NCBI RefSeq assembly: GCF_004027225.2
Contig: NC_044283.2
Coordinates: 12,418,992 to 12,482,991 of the forward strand
Source: Strigops habroptila
Taxonomy: Eukaryota; Chordata; Aves; Psittaciformes; Psittacidae
Direction of reading: 5' to 3'
Length of the DNA stretch: 64,000 nucleotides
Part shown: positions 49,291-60,804 of the stretch, one piece after another
How positions within the stretch are numbered: position 1 is the stretch's first letter
Layout of the letters: each line of letters starts with the position of its first letter
The notes under the pieces: model-generated
The model's input: the letters and a program-made list of their open reading frames with translations, nothing else
Told to the model about the DNA's origin: nothing
Databases searched by the model: none
Made by a program: the position numbers and the translations under genes

Positions 49291-52200
49291 CTGCAAAAGA
49301 AAAAGAGCAGGTTGAGGTGAGAGGCGGCACAAACCCTGATGCAGCAGCATCGCTACCCACACCATGATCACAGGCATTGTGGGGCTCCAGGCCCTCACCA
49401 AGATGTGGGGGGGGGCACCTTGGGAGTGTGAGGCTGATGCCAGCTCAGACATGTTGTATCTTTCCATGGGGATAGAGATTGAGTTGACTGGGAGGTTGAT
49501 GGGGATATGATGGGGTATAATGGCTCCTGCATGCAGCACTGCCATAGGCCTGCCCAGAATGTCAGGTTATCTTATTCTCTGCTAGTGAGAACTTTTTGTT
49601 TCCCCTTTCTCTTTGCTTACTTTATGCAGTATATCTCTGGCTATAAAGCCATGAGTTCCTTCACACTGTGTTTGGCCGAGACAATTGCTCAGCACCCAGC
49701 ACAGGCCGTGGGGCTGCTGTACCTCTGCCCATCAATCACTCTGGGAGCCACACATCTCCTCTGGCTGCCCGAAAAGCACATCGTTCCCATGGGAACACGT
49801 GCCACTGCTGGCCTCATGCTCAGGCTGGGGGCTCTGGGTGACAGCAGGACCAAGCGTGAGTCCCAGCATCCTCATGGCACAGGTACAGGACCCAGAAACA
49901 TGTGCTCCTTCCTGGGTTTCTTACACCTCAGAGCTGCAGCCATGCACCTGCGTGGAGAGGCACATTTTCTGTGCTCAAAACACCATTCATCATGCTTAAA
50001 GCTGTGTAGAGCAGAGCCCTGAATTAATGAATTAAATCCATGCATTCCCCGTCCGCTCCCCTGGAAGGCTGGGCTGGAATGGGGGCAGTTTGCAGCTTTG
50101 CAAAACAGTGCTTTCCTGGGGCAAAAGTCAAATTTAAGCTTCGTTAAACACTTGATACCCCAGCAAAGATGTACACAGCCTCAAAAGTGCTTCGAGTGCT
50201 CTCTCTAGCCTTGGTGCCCGGCACCTCCTGAAGCGAGCAAGATGCTGAGATTGAGTTATGGCAGCAAAAACAGCAGTAAAATCTTGTCATATTTCTGATG
50301 GACTGACTGAACAAGGGCATCCCGAGGCTGATGTTAAACAAGGCGCTATCCAAGTAAAAAGAGAATATGTATGTTTTTTCAATTTTGCCAAAATATGTAT
50401 TAAAAAGAAGGCTTTTTCTTCAGAAGTTTTCATAAGGCCTCTTTGGCTCCAGTCCTGGCACAGGTTACCTCCAGTGACTTTGGAAAATGCAGTTTTTAAT
50501 ATGAACAGGGGATGGCAGTAGAGACCCACCTAATATAGGAAACAACCGGGTGGGTTTTGTTGAAGCTGAACAAAAAAGCTGCTATTAGAATGAAATTTTA
50601 TAAACTTTTGAACTTAAAATAGTTACTACCTTAATTGACATCTGAAGCAATTCTTGATCATGGTCTAATTAATTCAGTTTCTCATGCTGTGATTTCACCT
50701 TTCATTTTAAATATATGCACCTCTAAAATCACTATAAATTGAACCAGTTTCTTGGATGTGACTGAAGAGTGTGTCTGGAAGGTTTTACTCCTTTTTGCTT
50801 TGCAAATTACGACCAGTTTTAATTTTGTAAGCGAATAGTTGAAATTATTTAGTGAAATATGTGAACTGATTTTAGCCTCTGATTTACTGCTGCAATGCAC
50901 GGATGGGAGTTATTCTTTGGAAACTCTTTATAACTGAGTCCAATCCTTCAGTGCTGTGGTATGGATTTATTTCTGCCTCTGATTGATTCAAGACCTTTCC
51001 AGGTGGCCGTGAGCTGTGTCAGCTATAACCAATTCTGAGAGCAGAAATATACATTATTCAAAAGACTTTGTTTCCCAGAACATTCTGCAAATAACAAAAA
51101 CATGGATATAAATGTCAGGAAAATGCAGGTAAAACATTTCTTTTTCTGAAGGCAGACACGTTCTCAGTTTCTTTCTTGCCGTTACTACTCTGCAAGACAG
51201 GACGTTGTTGGTTCAAATTTACTTTAAGTGCTGGCATAAAATATTATTTTGTGCCTTATTTTTTTTCCTGGAATAGGTAAAATGGGAAACAGAGATGAAG
51301 ACTAGAACATAACAGGACATTCAGCTATTTATGTTCCTGGAAAATTCCATTTTTTCCAGCAGTTTCAGTAAAAGCCAGTAAGAGCAGTTGTGGGGAACTG
51401 GAAAAGGTGGTGCCTGGTCAGTAGTCACGAGCAACCTTTGAGTATCATCCTATTTGGTAGCTCTCTAGCATCATGGCTCCCCAGCTTTATTTAGACCCAG
51501 GGCCAAGTTTATGGGGGATTTCCATGCCCCCTCAGAACTGTGGTTTTGTCGGTTTTGGTTTCCTGCACATGGAAGTGCTGTAGGTAACATACAGCTCCAT
51601 GATCAGGAACAGGACACTTCCCATCACCCTGCTGGGTCACAACCACTGGGCTGTTTTACAGAGTTATTTCAAAGCCATTTTCATCTATCCCCTCCAAGAC
51701 ACCTGGGTCGTTATTCTGAATATTGCATCTGTGTTTAGTCTGCGAGTCATAAATCCAGCAGGCAGGGATTTCACATGGTGATTTCATATGGCTCGCACAG
51801 AAGGATACTAAATTGTATCAAGTACGCCACCTGTAGTGCCATAAAGCTTTTACTATAATATATTAAGAATTTTGAATACCTACTAAGAGAAGTCATATAT
51901 ACATATAAATCTTATATATAATATATATATAAAACCTACTTAAATGCACCTGATTATTCATACACATCTGTGTTGTAAAACACTTTTTCAGGTCTTTCTT
52001 TTACTATTAAAGACAAATGCAAACCAGTTTGCTCTGAGTTTGTCTGTTCTTATTTACGCATCAGTTTGATGAGCATACTGGGTACATAGTATAAACACCT
52101 ATAGAAAGTAAGTGTATAAATATTTTGAGAGATTCCCCATCTGCAACTGAGATCTTCAATTGCTGACAATGTAACCACCTTCACAGCAGTTGTGACATGA

Positions 52201-52418
52201 TATGAGCTGATACATTCAGGGATAAAGCGAAGAAGCAGGTGAGTTCTGAAGATAAAACCAACCAGAAGTAGAATCGGTTTTACACAATATGTGCAAAAAC
52301 TTGTTTATTTGAAACTTTTCCACAAACCATTGAGTATTTCCAGATATAATTTCCCCTATAATGCACTAAACCCCATGTCTGCATGCCACATAGGAATGAT
52401 GCCGCACTGTTCTCTTAC
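49291..52418 (-). other. S100P: Intron of the S100P-like gene
   Basis: The intron is 3,128 bp, phase 0, with GT (GTAAGA) and AG (TTTTGCAG) ends. It separates the two EF-hands, the conserved S100 intron position. An AT dinucleotide-rich stretch lies at 51894-51934. Antisense frames up to 171 codons (49507-50022) have no coding marks. No named mobile element was recognised inside. Confidence 0.9.
51894..51934. repeat. (AT)n-rich low-complexity stretch
   Basis: Repeated TATATA runs interrupted by CATATAAATCTT, within the S100P-like intron. Confidence 0.85.
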
Positions 52419-52556
52419 CGCGAGGAAGTTTGGGAATTCGTTTTCCAGGAGGGTCTTTAGTTCTGCTTTGGTGAGGGTTTGCCTGTTGCCATCAGCCTTT
52501 GCATAGTTGTCAAAGACAGCAATGATCATTCCCATCGCCGTTTCCAGCTGAGACAT
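52419..52556 (-). CDS. S100P: S100P-like calcium-binding protein, coding exon 1 (residues 1-46)
   Basis: The exon encodes 46 residues beginning [11 protein letters not shown] and ending FPNFLA, then a GTAAGA donor. The start is supported by alignment with the first residue of mammalian S100P (which has LETAMGMII at the same place) and by A at -3 of the ATG. The 14-residue S100-type pseudo EF-hand loop is about residues 19-32, ending at E32, followed by helix II ([12 protein letters not shown]). S100Z is the nearest alternative paralogue, but [16 protein letters not shown] and SGKDKDA fit S100P better. Many S100 genes have an untranslated first exon; none is evident here, because no pyrimidine tract precedes the ATG. 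Confidence 0.93.
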
Positions 52557-52626
52557 GTTGTTGCTGTAGTCTGGCTTTCTTCTGAGCAGGAACAGCCTCA
52601 GGGCTCTCTTGGAGGATGAAGACTGG

Positions 52627-52675
52627 TCTTATTCTGGGGTTCTTCATGCAACTGTCCCATCCAATCAAGGGTTGC
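52627..52675 (-). promoter_or_regulatory. S100P: Putative core promoter of the S100P-like gene (CCAAT and TATA-like)
   Basis: Upstream of the ATG on the minus strand are an inverted CCAAT motif (ATTGG; CCAAT on plus at 52671-52675) and, about 40 bp closer to the gene, AATAAGA (52633-52627), a weak TATA-like element. With a start about 30 bp further on, the 5' UTR would be roughly 45 nt. No CpG island is present, which fits a tissue-restricted gene. Confidence 0.4.
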
Positions 52676-55600
52676 ACACCAGAGGGACAGTTAACCCTTA
52701 ACAAACATCCGTATCTGAGCACTGCTTGGAGTACACGCCTCTGTGCGGACAGCTATTCACAACTCAGGCTTTATCACCCTGGCATGCCTGGTACAACCAG
52801 TTGCTCACCAGTAGCAACCAGCCTCTCCTTCAAGATACACAGAGTGACTAACTAACGAAAATCAGATCTTGTTACTGGCTATTTGCTCAAGAATCAGATT
52901 TGTTCCTGATAGCCCAGCTTCAGGAAAGTATATGCTGGCCTGCTCAGGAGGAAGAGGAGCATCTCACTTCCCCTTTACTACCATAGTTAGGGTGCCTGCG
53001 AGGTGCTGCCTGTGCTGAGCCAAGAGCAGACATAGATTGCACCCTCTGCCATGCAGGGGACCTTGTTGTGGACCAGATGGCTCACTAGCACACACTGGGG
53101 ATGGGATTCACAGGATCAAAAGTAGAGGTCTGCCATGCACAGCTGACTTAGCCCCCCCTGGGCTTGCACTCAGTCCATAGAGGATGTCTGCAGCAGGTCT
53201 GACAAACCACCTTTTCTCCAGGGCCAGTAAAGGGAGCCTTGCAGAGCCAATCCACAAAGAACTTCCTCAGATAAGGATATTTGAAGGGATAAATCTGATA
53301 ATTGAGCAAACAGCAAGTATCAAAGTCCATCTCTATCCACAGTGAAACAACTTGTTATTGACCCTGTGCAGCGCCAAACCTTGCAATAAAATGGACTGTA
53401 CTGAAAACAAAAGGTCACTCTGAAGTCCTGTGGTCTTCTGATCAGCTACAGCTCTGCTGGGTTTTGAACAAGTTAGAATTCCTGGTCAAGCAGCAGGATA
53501 ACTTGGCCTCTATGAAACTCCAGGTGGTTACGCTAGACCTAAAGGAGCTCATTCAATGTGAGTTAACATCTACACTGGAGTTTGCAGAGCGGGCACACTC
53601 TGAGCAAGTTATTTGGGGGATCCTGTGAAAACTAGGGCATCATGCATGAATGATGCTGATGGACCCCAGGGTACTCCATAGAAAACCCTGATAGTGGATT
53701 CCCAAAGTTAAACCAGACTTTGGATGTCTTTGGACATACCTTTGCATGCTTGAATTTTCCAGTCACGTTATGCTATAGATAAGGTAGCAAATAATGGTTT
53801 TTAACTGAGAAAAATTTAGAACATTAAACTCTTCTCCCAGACATCCCTAGCCCCCTGTTCTCCAGGCAAAATCTGTCCTGTAACACCTACTACCTCTCAG
53901 AGCAAGACTACACATCACAAGTACATGGAAATCAAACACCTTTCTGAAACAAACCCCCCATGATTTTCCATCTTACATTCTCCAACTAGGGATTTTGCAT
54001 TTCGGAGGCTGTATGCTTTATTCAAACAGTTCATGAGAACTGTTTGTTCCTGTGACTTCAGCCTTGTGGCATAGTTGCATTTAATTGCATTAAGTGGGTA
54101 AGGGTTTAAGTTTGAAGTTTCTACATTAAAGTGCATGTTGAAACGTGTGAGGTTCCTTCAGAAGGAAAAAGAAGAGAGCAAACAACTGGCCCTTGTAAGC
54201 TATCAGCATCACCTGGTGTTTGCTTGCACACACAATGACAGCCACTGGTGTGTCAAGTGCCAGGAACTTACCTTTGTCCTTTTCTGATATACATCTGTAG
54301 CATGAATCACAATTAAAAATGGCCATTAAAGAAAAATCAACTCCTCCCTAACAAAAACCTAACAAAATAAAATACCTACTTGACACATTCTTATGACTTT
54401 GAATCATGAACATCAGTGTTAGTTGTGCAGAAGAAGGAAAAAAGTGCCCCAAAAAGGCAGAGGGGGAGATTGTCAGCTTCAGTCAACAGGATATGTCAGC
54501 ATGTGTCCACACCTTCGCCATGTAACCTGGCAGAAAAGGTCCTCATTCTTGACCCATTTTCCCCTGCAAACACAGGTGACACACACTTCTTGAGAAGGTG
54601 TCTCCAAAAGTGCTAAAACACAAAACAAACCACAGGCCTTCAATTTCTACACACTGAAAGGTCACTGTGGTAGCACTGCTGGGTTGGCCTGTTTGGTTTT
54701 TTAATGCGTCGTATTTGTATTCATGCCTGTGCACACACATCAGTACTGCCCAGGTTTTCCAATTCACACTTTTGGTATTGCTGAAGTATTTTCTTACCAT
54801 TTGTTTTTCATCAGAAATCGCAGTTCTGAGCACAAGGCACAGACTATTACAGCTGTTTGTAAAACCAAAGCAGAGTACAAACAGGATGCACGCACAAGAG
54901 AGCAAGCAGTGTTTTGATGCCAACTCATCTGTCCAGCTCCCCAGTGAGGTAAGCTTTTTTCTGTGGGCTTGTTTAAACTGTGTATTATTATTTTAATGTA
55001 AACAATATCCCTTGTTTGCTTCTTTCAGGTTTATTTCTTTGAAGAATTGTACAGGCAATGGCTTGGATGGGTAGTCACTGAGGGTCACAGTGACAGAATT
55101 AGGTCCTGGTGTTCCTAATTCGGGCCAAAAGTTTAAATGCTTTATGTGATACAAACATGGACTGTCACACACATAGTTTTCAAAAACCACTCACATATAC
55201 TCAAGTTATATGGCATTTGGCCAAGTTGTTCAGGCTTACATGAGACTTGTGCGACCTTGTGCTGGTTTTCTTTTAGAGAACAGATTTTATCCTATGTTCT
55301 TTGCAGCAGTGCCTGTTTTGGAGAGGTCTGAATAAATACATTTGTCAGCTCTGCTCTGAAGAGCCGTTTGTGTCAACAGCCAGCTGAGTACCTGAAATAG
55401 TATAGCTGAAAGGGGAAACTTTTATTACAGCTTATCATCCCTTATTCTAAAAGGTGCAGGAAGTTACATGAGAAGGACTTTTTGACAATTTCCACTAATC
55501 TGTTATGTATCTGAATGAAAGAAGCATAGGAGGAAGGAAACAGAACATGAAATGATGAATTTGCTGGTTTCTTAGGTTGTATCTTGGCAGCAGTACAAAA

Positions 55601-56548
55601 AGCAGTTTATTTTTCTCTTAGCAAGAAGATAACATCTGAACCATAAGCATTGCATGTTCCACACCGAGATAAAATTATCAAAGCCCTCAAATTTTCCAGT
55701 GTCCTGTATTGTTTGTTGAACTTAGAGTATCAACACTCTTTACTTACTAAAGAGGAAGGTTTTCCTTTGCAGTGCTTCTGAAACTTGCTCTAAGTCTGGT
55801 GAACAGCGTTTAAAGGTCATTTCATTTCCGCAATGCATGGTACATTTAGTTATGTCTAGGGATTAAATGATGCATTTACTACATTGTTTTGCAAAGCACA
55901 GTCAGAAAGGTTAGACTAAACAGGCACTGATGAGGCACAGGCAGAAGAGCAGTTCATACAAGCGCAGATGTTCAGTGACGCTGTATGGGTTCTGTTAATT
56001 ATATACCTATAGGCTTTTACTATTTTATTGTCATTTACTTCTCAAAATATCCTTAAATTGTGTTCACAATTGCAATTAATAAGCTCACATACTGTTTAAG
56101 TGAAGTCTAAAGGCAGGAAAAATGAAGAGGGACTAGGCTGGCTAACTGGCTGTGTGACTTTGAGAGCTGGGGCAATAACACTGTTGTCTGGCAAAGCTGT
56201 GCCACGGGAGACATGCTTCATCACTGTATATTGATGCTACTCAAACACATTTATTAGTGCACTAGATGTAGCTAGGTTAGACTGTAAAATCAATGAACAC
56301 ATTGCAGACAGTAAATTAGTATTTGCAGTGTAAATACTCCTATCTAGTTTCAATCCTTGATTGAATCATTTCCTGTATGCTATTCTCTACAGGGATTTTA
56401 TACTTCGGTTTTAAGGTTCATGATATTCGGACTTCCAAGACTATATATTTTTTCAATTGTAATGACAGAGAGGTGACACCCAAAGGTAACTGAATATTGT
56501 CCACTCAAGTGTTACTGCAAAAGATGGTTGAGGAAATTCTCTAAGACT
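52676..56548. other. Upstream region of the S100P-like gene, no recognised genes
   Basis: No named repeat was found. Two frames merit a note. One is an ATG-less plus-strand frame at 53362-53625 (88 codons; it opens just after TGA at 53359-53361 and includes NKLEFLVKQQDNL and LKELIQCELTSTLEFAE). The other is a minus-strand 126-codon frame at 54923-54543 whose N-terminus resembles a signal peptide (MASKHCLLSCACILFVLCFG). Neither has a recognisable family. Confidence 0.35.
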
Positions 56549-57135
56549 TGATTTGGAGTTTTAGAAAGCAGGCATCCTTTATCACGGTGCTGGGCACACG
56601 CACGAATCATTTTGCAAAGGTGATCACGCCTGGAGTCTACAAGCGGCATCCATATATCCAACGAATTTAGGCACATTCACAACCTTTCCAGGAAATGCTT
56701 CACATATTCACTAGATTTCCTGGAACTAATTGTAATGTTTGCATTTTAACTACACATGTGCTTCTTTGCTGGGTGGTGGTCTCGAGGGGTCTCTGGTGGT
56801 CATGGATAGTCTTCCTCACTGTGTCCGCTGATTGACCTCTGTGCTTCTGCATGTGCAAAAGACTCTTGTGAATTACTTAACAACTGTGTTCGTATTTTAG
56901 GTCAGTTTGTTCTGATTTGTTCCTTATCTTGAAGAACCAGCCCCATCTGTCTTGGTTACTCCTTCTTTATCTTCAAAGGCAATCCTTGTTTTACACATAC
57001 CTCAAAGCTGCACTGGCCCATCTTGCTCTTGAGAGAGCAATCCGAATTTACAACCTAACATCTTAGCTTACAATTAACAGAGCAGTTTTAATTTACAACT
57101 TAGCATTTTAGCTTACACAAGTGCTGTAGTCATGA
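56549..57135 (-). mobile_element. Probable degenerate endogenous retrovirus LTR, minus orientation
   Basis: Read on the minus strand, the element has the layout of a retroviral LTR: a long U3, a TATA-like GGATATATGG at 56660-56651, then about 70 bp later GTGCCCAGCACCGTGATAAAGG with an AATAAA-like ATAAAG (56583-56577), and a possible end at CA (TG on plus at 56549). Blocks such as GTGACCACC/GGTGGTCTCGAGGGGTCTC and GGCCCATCTTGCTCTTGAGA recall an avian ERV LTR family from memory; I cannot confirm which. No gag, pol or env remnant was found beside it, so it is probably solo. Boundaries are approximate. Confidence 0.5.
57045..57117. repeat. 28-bp direct duplication, 45-bp period
   Basis: AATTTACAAC-TA-CAT-TTAGCTTACA occurs at 57045-57072 and again at 57090-57117 with four or five differences, inside the U3 part of the probable LTR. 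Short direct repeats in U3 are common in retroviral enhancers. Confidence 0.8.
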
Positions 57136-57285
57136 TTTGTGAGTACTGTGATTCCTCAGCCAGCCCAACTCGAGCAGTCCAACTGTCATTTGCTCCACCT
57201 TAACACATAAAATCCTACTCAGATGTAAGCCACCACCATGCTGAGCTGTGGTGAGCAGAGTAAAAAGTTGTTCTATGGCATGGTC

Positions 57286-57399
57286 AGAAAGAATAAGAAA
57301 AAAACAGAGGAAAAGGAAAAGGAAAATAAAGAGAAAAAAAGAGAAAAAAGATAAAAAAAGAACAAAGAAAATGAAGGGGAAAAAAGGAAAGGAAATGAG
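57286..57399 (+). repeat. Polypurine (A/G) tract
   Basis: About 115 bp are almost entirely A and G on the plus strand, with AAAAGGAAAAGG and GAGAAAAAAAGAG runs and only a few isolated T or C. The antisense frame through it is a Phe/Leu-rich by-product. Confidence 0.9.
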
Positions 57400-57822
57400 C
57401 TGTGAGAGCAGATGGTTGTCTTGTAAACTGTAAAACAAAATTTACCTTGTGAACCTTTTAAAGGAAGTTCCTATTTGTTAGGGAGAGGTAAAGACATGCA
57501 AGAACGACTGAGCCAATACCAAGAAAGCTTTCAAAAGATTTTATATGCAAAGAAAGAGGAGTATTTCAGCCATGTTAAGCTCTCATGGACTAATATAAAA
57601 CAATACTGTTTTTCCCTTACTGTACAAAAGCATTTTCTCAGAGGGAAGGAATCCCTAAGAGAAAGTTGAGTCATGTTGAGAGCCTGTGCAGACAACCCAT
57701 GAAGAAAAAAACTTTGCATCCCCCATAAAACTAATTTTTTTTTTTGCATTCTAAGATATTAATTTATGCATACATTGAAGCAATGGGAAGGGCTGACCTT
57801 GCTGGCATGGAACTGTGTGTAG

Positions 57823-57882
57823 AATGTGGGGATATCCATATCCATATACATATACAATGTGGGGATATCCATATCCATATAC
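57823..57882. repeat. 33-bp tandem duplication containing ATATCC/ATATAC units
   Basis: AATGTGGGGATATCCATATC begins at 57823 and again at 57856. The first copy is 33 bp and the second matches it for 27 bp. Within each unit the 6-mers ATATCC and ATATAC are themselves tandem. Confidence 0.92.
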
Positions 57883-60254
57883 CATCCGGAAGATTTACAA
57901 GGCAGTTTGGGCAAGTGGAAGGTCCCCAGGCACACACATTTAACATAGCTGGCTGCTTTTGGTTTCCGGAGAGTAATCATGGGGTAGCATAGCTGATAAG
58001 AAGCAGTGGGGCTTTTTCAGAAGGCAAACACTGATATCATTCTGTTAACAGGGCAGCAAATGAGCACAATGGGCTCAGAAATGGGGTGGGAAAGAGGAAC
58101 CAGAGCATGCTTTTGTAACAGACCATTTAACTTCAGGTTTCACACATCAGAAAAAGAGAAGGCCTTCCACAAACAGGGAAATGAAAAATCACCTGCACAG
58201 AACTGGGAACGTCCTTGACTTGGAGGGGCGAACCCAACCATGAACAGACTCTCACCTAAAGCCAGAAGATGCTCGAGTGTGTTGAGAAAATATAGTCGTG
58301 AATACAGGAGTTGCATTGTTTTGGCCAAAATTTGTATTTTAAATGTGTTTAAATCTATCTAGATGGACTACCTACTGGGTGTACTTAATAGAGTAGCCAC
58401 TGGTGTGACAATTACTGGTTATGGTGTCTCAGAAGCGGCCTGTGTCTGTCTGAAGTGATGTCCAGGCCCACTGCTGACAAAACTTTTCTACCACGCTGCA
58501 GATGTGAAGGAGAGGTGAGAAACCAGTTGTGTTTGTTTCTACCCAGAGGCAATCAGCTTGTTTTCCCTTCCGCAGCACTTGACTGACATGGGAGCTACTC
58601 TTTCCGTTTCCTTTCTTGCTCAATAGCAGTGCCTGTTCAGATTACACTGAGAGTCTTTAGGTTAAGGTTAGTCTGTATTTAAAAAGAAACTTAAACAACA
58701 AATTGTAATACTGTATAGCTGCTAAATCAGGAAAGGAGAGTTATTCTATCTGAGCAAACCCAATCAGACCGCTTTTTTGGTTTTGGAGTGTCTGTCACTT
58801 TACTACCTGACCTTGTTCTGCTGTCTTCATTAGAGATGTTTGGTTTGGTTTTTTTTTAACTCTGTCCAGAATTGAAAGCTATAAAGTAAAAGAGCAATAC
58901 CTGTTACTTGCTTTCATGATATATTTCCACAGCAGTAGAAATAAGCCCCAGCCATGGGTCTCAATTGTGTTCGGCCAGGTAGTGTACAGATACTCCTGGC
59001 TCGCAGAGCCGGTCTTTCAAGTTTAGGACAACAGCCTATGTCTGTCTTTAGTCTGCAGATACCGGTGGACTAAATAAATAGTGCTGCGCTTACTCCCTCT
59101 CTGCCTTACCCTTTTTATACCTCTCTACCTCTGTGAAGTTGAATACTTCCTGAAAGTTATGAAGTAACTTTGATGATAGGAGCAAAATAAGGCAGTATAA
59201 GATGTTGGCAAATCCTGGCAACTGGCTCTGCTTTGAAAAAAGGACAAGGCATCAACTGCTATTATATCCTATCAGCCAACAAAATCCACCAATGCCCAGC
59301 ACCAGACCACAGCACCTTAGCTAAAACCTCGTTACTAGAATGTAGGAGTTCATCAAAATCCTCCCATCTCAGTATTTCATATTATATAGAAAATGAGAAG
59401 CATTTGTACACGATCACTTGTCCTTTCTCTTGGTCAGAGGAATTGGCTAGTGCCCCTTTGATCTGTGCATTCGTCAGTTGTATTTGCCTCTTCCTGTTTG
59501 CAAAGTATTGAGACAAGACCACTTACTAAAAATAAACCAATACAAACCTCTCTACAGCCACCCTCGTTGTAACTACCCCTGACGAGCATGATGCCAAAAA
59601 TAAATTCTGATAATCCGATAGATTTAATCTCTAGTTTATTTCTCCTGTTAATTACAAAGGATGTGGCAATATATCTTGATTTGGAGTTTGGAGTCTGATG
59701 GTGAAATAGATGCAGCACACAAAATTTCATTTGGGTTTGAAAGGCCAGTTCATCAAGACAGAATAAAACCAACACGGCATCCTCTTTCGATTAGTGGAAA
59801 CATGGGCCCTGTGAACCCCATGATACACTTCAATTTCCCCTTAGGTGGTATTTTCCTTAAATTTGGGATCTATTTGAAGATTGAGGTCTTTAAGAGAGAA
59901 GCAGGTAAAAACATTATAGCTCAGACAAAGTACTGATTTCAACTTTTATTTCCCAAGCAGTGCTAGGAACTAGGCAAGAATTACAATTCAAACAAAACCC
60001 ATCCTGTTTGCATAGATCAGACTTTCTCCCTAGATATAGCCTATATCCAGATTTGCATCTGCCTAATGGAGGAGTGCTTTTAAAGTGAGTGTTCTTAACT
60101 AATTGAATAAAGACATTCTTTGTTGCACTGGAGCTTTTGGGGTTTTGAGAATAGTGTCAGTTCTGCAGTGGTTCTTGATGTCAGCAGTACAGAGAAACCA
60201 CTTCAGATAAAATCTGGTATCGAACGAATTTTAGTCTACCAAGTTTAACATCGA
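57883..60254. other. Non-coding, nothing recognised
   Basis: No supported exon or named repeat. Confidence 0.4.
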
Positions 60255-60804
60255 TGGTGGTTTTGGCTGGGATAGAGTTAATTTTCTATGTAGTAGCTAG
60301 TATGGGGCTGTGTTTTTGGAAAAGCATTGGTAATTCAGGGATGTTTTTTGTACTGCTGAGCAGTTGAGGCCTTTTCTGCTCCTCACACCACCCCACCAGC
60401 GAACAGGCTGGGGGTGCACAAGGAGTTGGGAGGGGACACAGGTGGGACAGCTGACCCCAACTCACCCAAGGGATATTCCATACCCTACGGTGTCATGCTC
60501 AGCATGTAAAGCTGGGGGGAGACGAAGGAAGGGGGATGTTTGGAGTGATGGAGTTTGTCTTCCCAAGCACCCATTACCCGTGATGGAGCCCTGCATGCCT
60601 GGAGATGGCTGAACACCTGCCTGACCATGGGAAGTGGGGAATGAATTCCTTGGTTTGCTTTGCTTGTGCATGGCTTTTGCTTTACCTGTTAAACTGTATT
60701 TATCTCAACTCACGAGTTTTCTCACTTTTACCCTTCTGATTCTCTCCCCCATCCTGCCAGTGGCTGTGCGGGGCTGAGTTGCTGACTGTGGTTAAACCAC
60801 AACA
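60255..60804 (+). mobile_element. Solo LTR of an avian ERVL-type retrovirus
   Basis: The sequence starts TGGTGGTTTTGGCTGGGATA followed by GAGTTAATTTTCT. It continues with GGAGGGGACACAGGTGGGAC, GGGATATTCCATACCCTACG, GTCATGCTCAGCATGTAAAG and the R/U5-like TTAAACTGTATTTATCTCAA plus CTCACGAGTTTT, and ends GTTAAACCACAACA. This order matches an abundant LTR of class III (ERVL) elements in neoavian birds. The 5' TG and 3' CA with inverted ends (TGGTGGTTT and AAACCACAACA) support the limits. The TATA region is mutated (GCATGTAAAG) and there is no adjacent internal region, so the copy is a solo, inactive LTR. I could not find a clear target-site duplication. The frame at 60364-60612 is a by-product. 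Confidence 0.88.

Noticed and set aside
49291-49545. The 5' part of the 134-codon frame over S100P exon 2
   Set aside because: Only 49290-49141 is exon. The upstream part is intron read through the TTTTGCAG acceptor.
49507-50022. 171-codon plus-strand frame
   Set aside because: Antisense inside the S100P intron, low-quality composition, no homology recognised, with another overlapping frame in a different phase.
54940-54960. Good plus-strand donor (GTGAG|GTAAGC) after a 109-codon frame start
   Set aside because: An isolated donor motif is expected by chance, with no coding evidence before it and no partner acceptor.
56120-56185. Possible third MIR-like fragment (AACTGGCTGTGTGACTTTGA)
   Set aside because: Only one short block matches; the remaining MIR blocks are not recognisable.
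57130-57438. 102-codon Phe/Leu-rich minus-strand frame
   Set aside because: Product of the polypurine tract read on the opposite strand.
60364-60671. Open frames on both strands
   Set aside because: They lie inside the solo ERVL-type LTR and are not genes.
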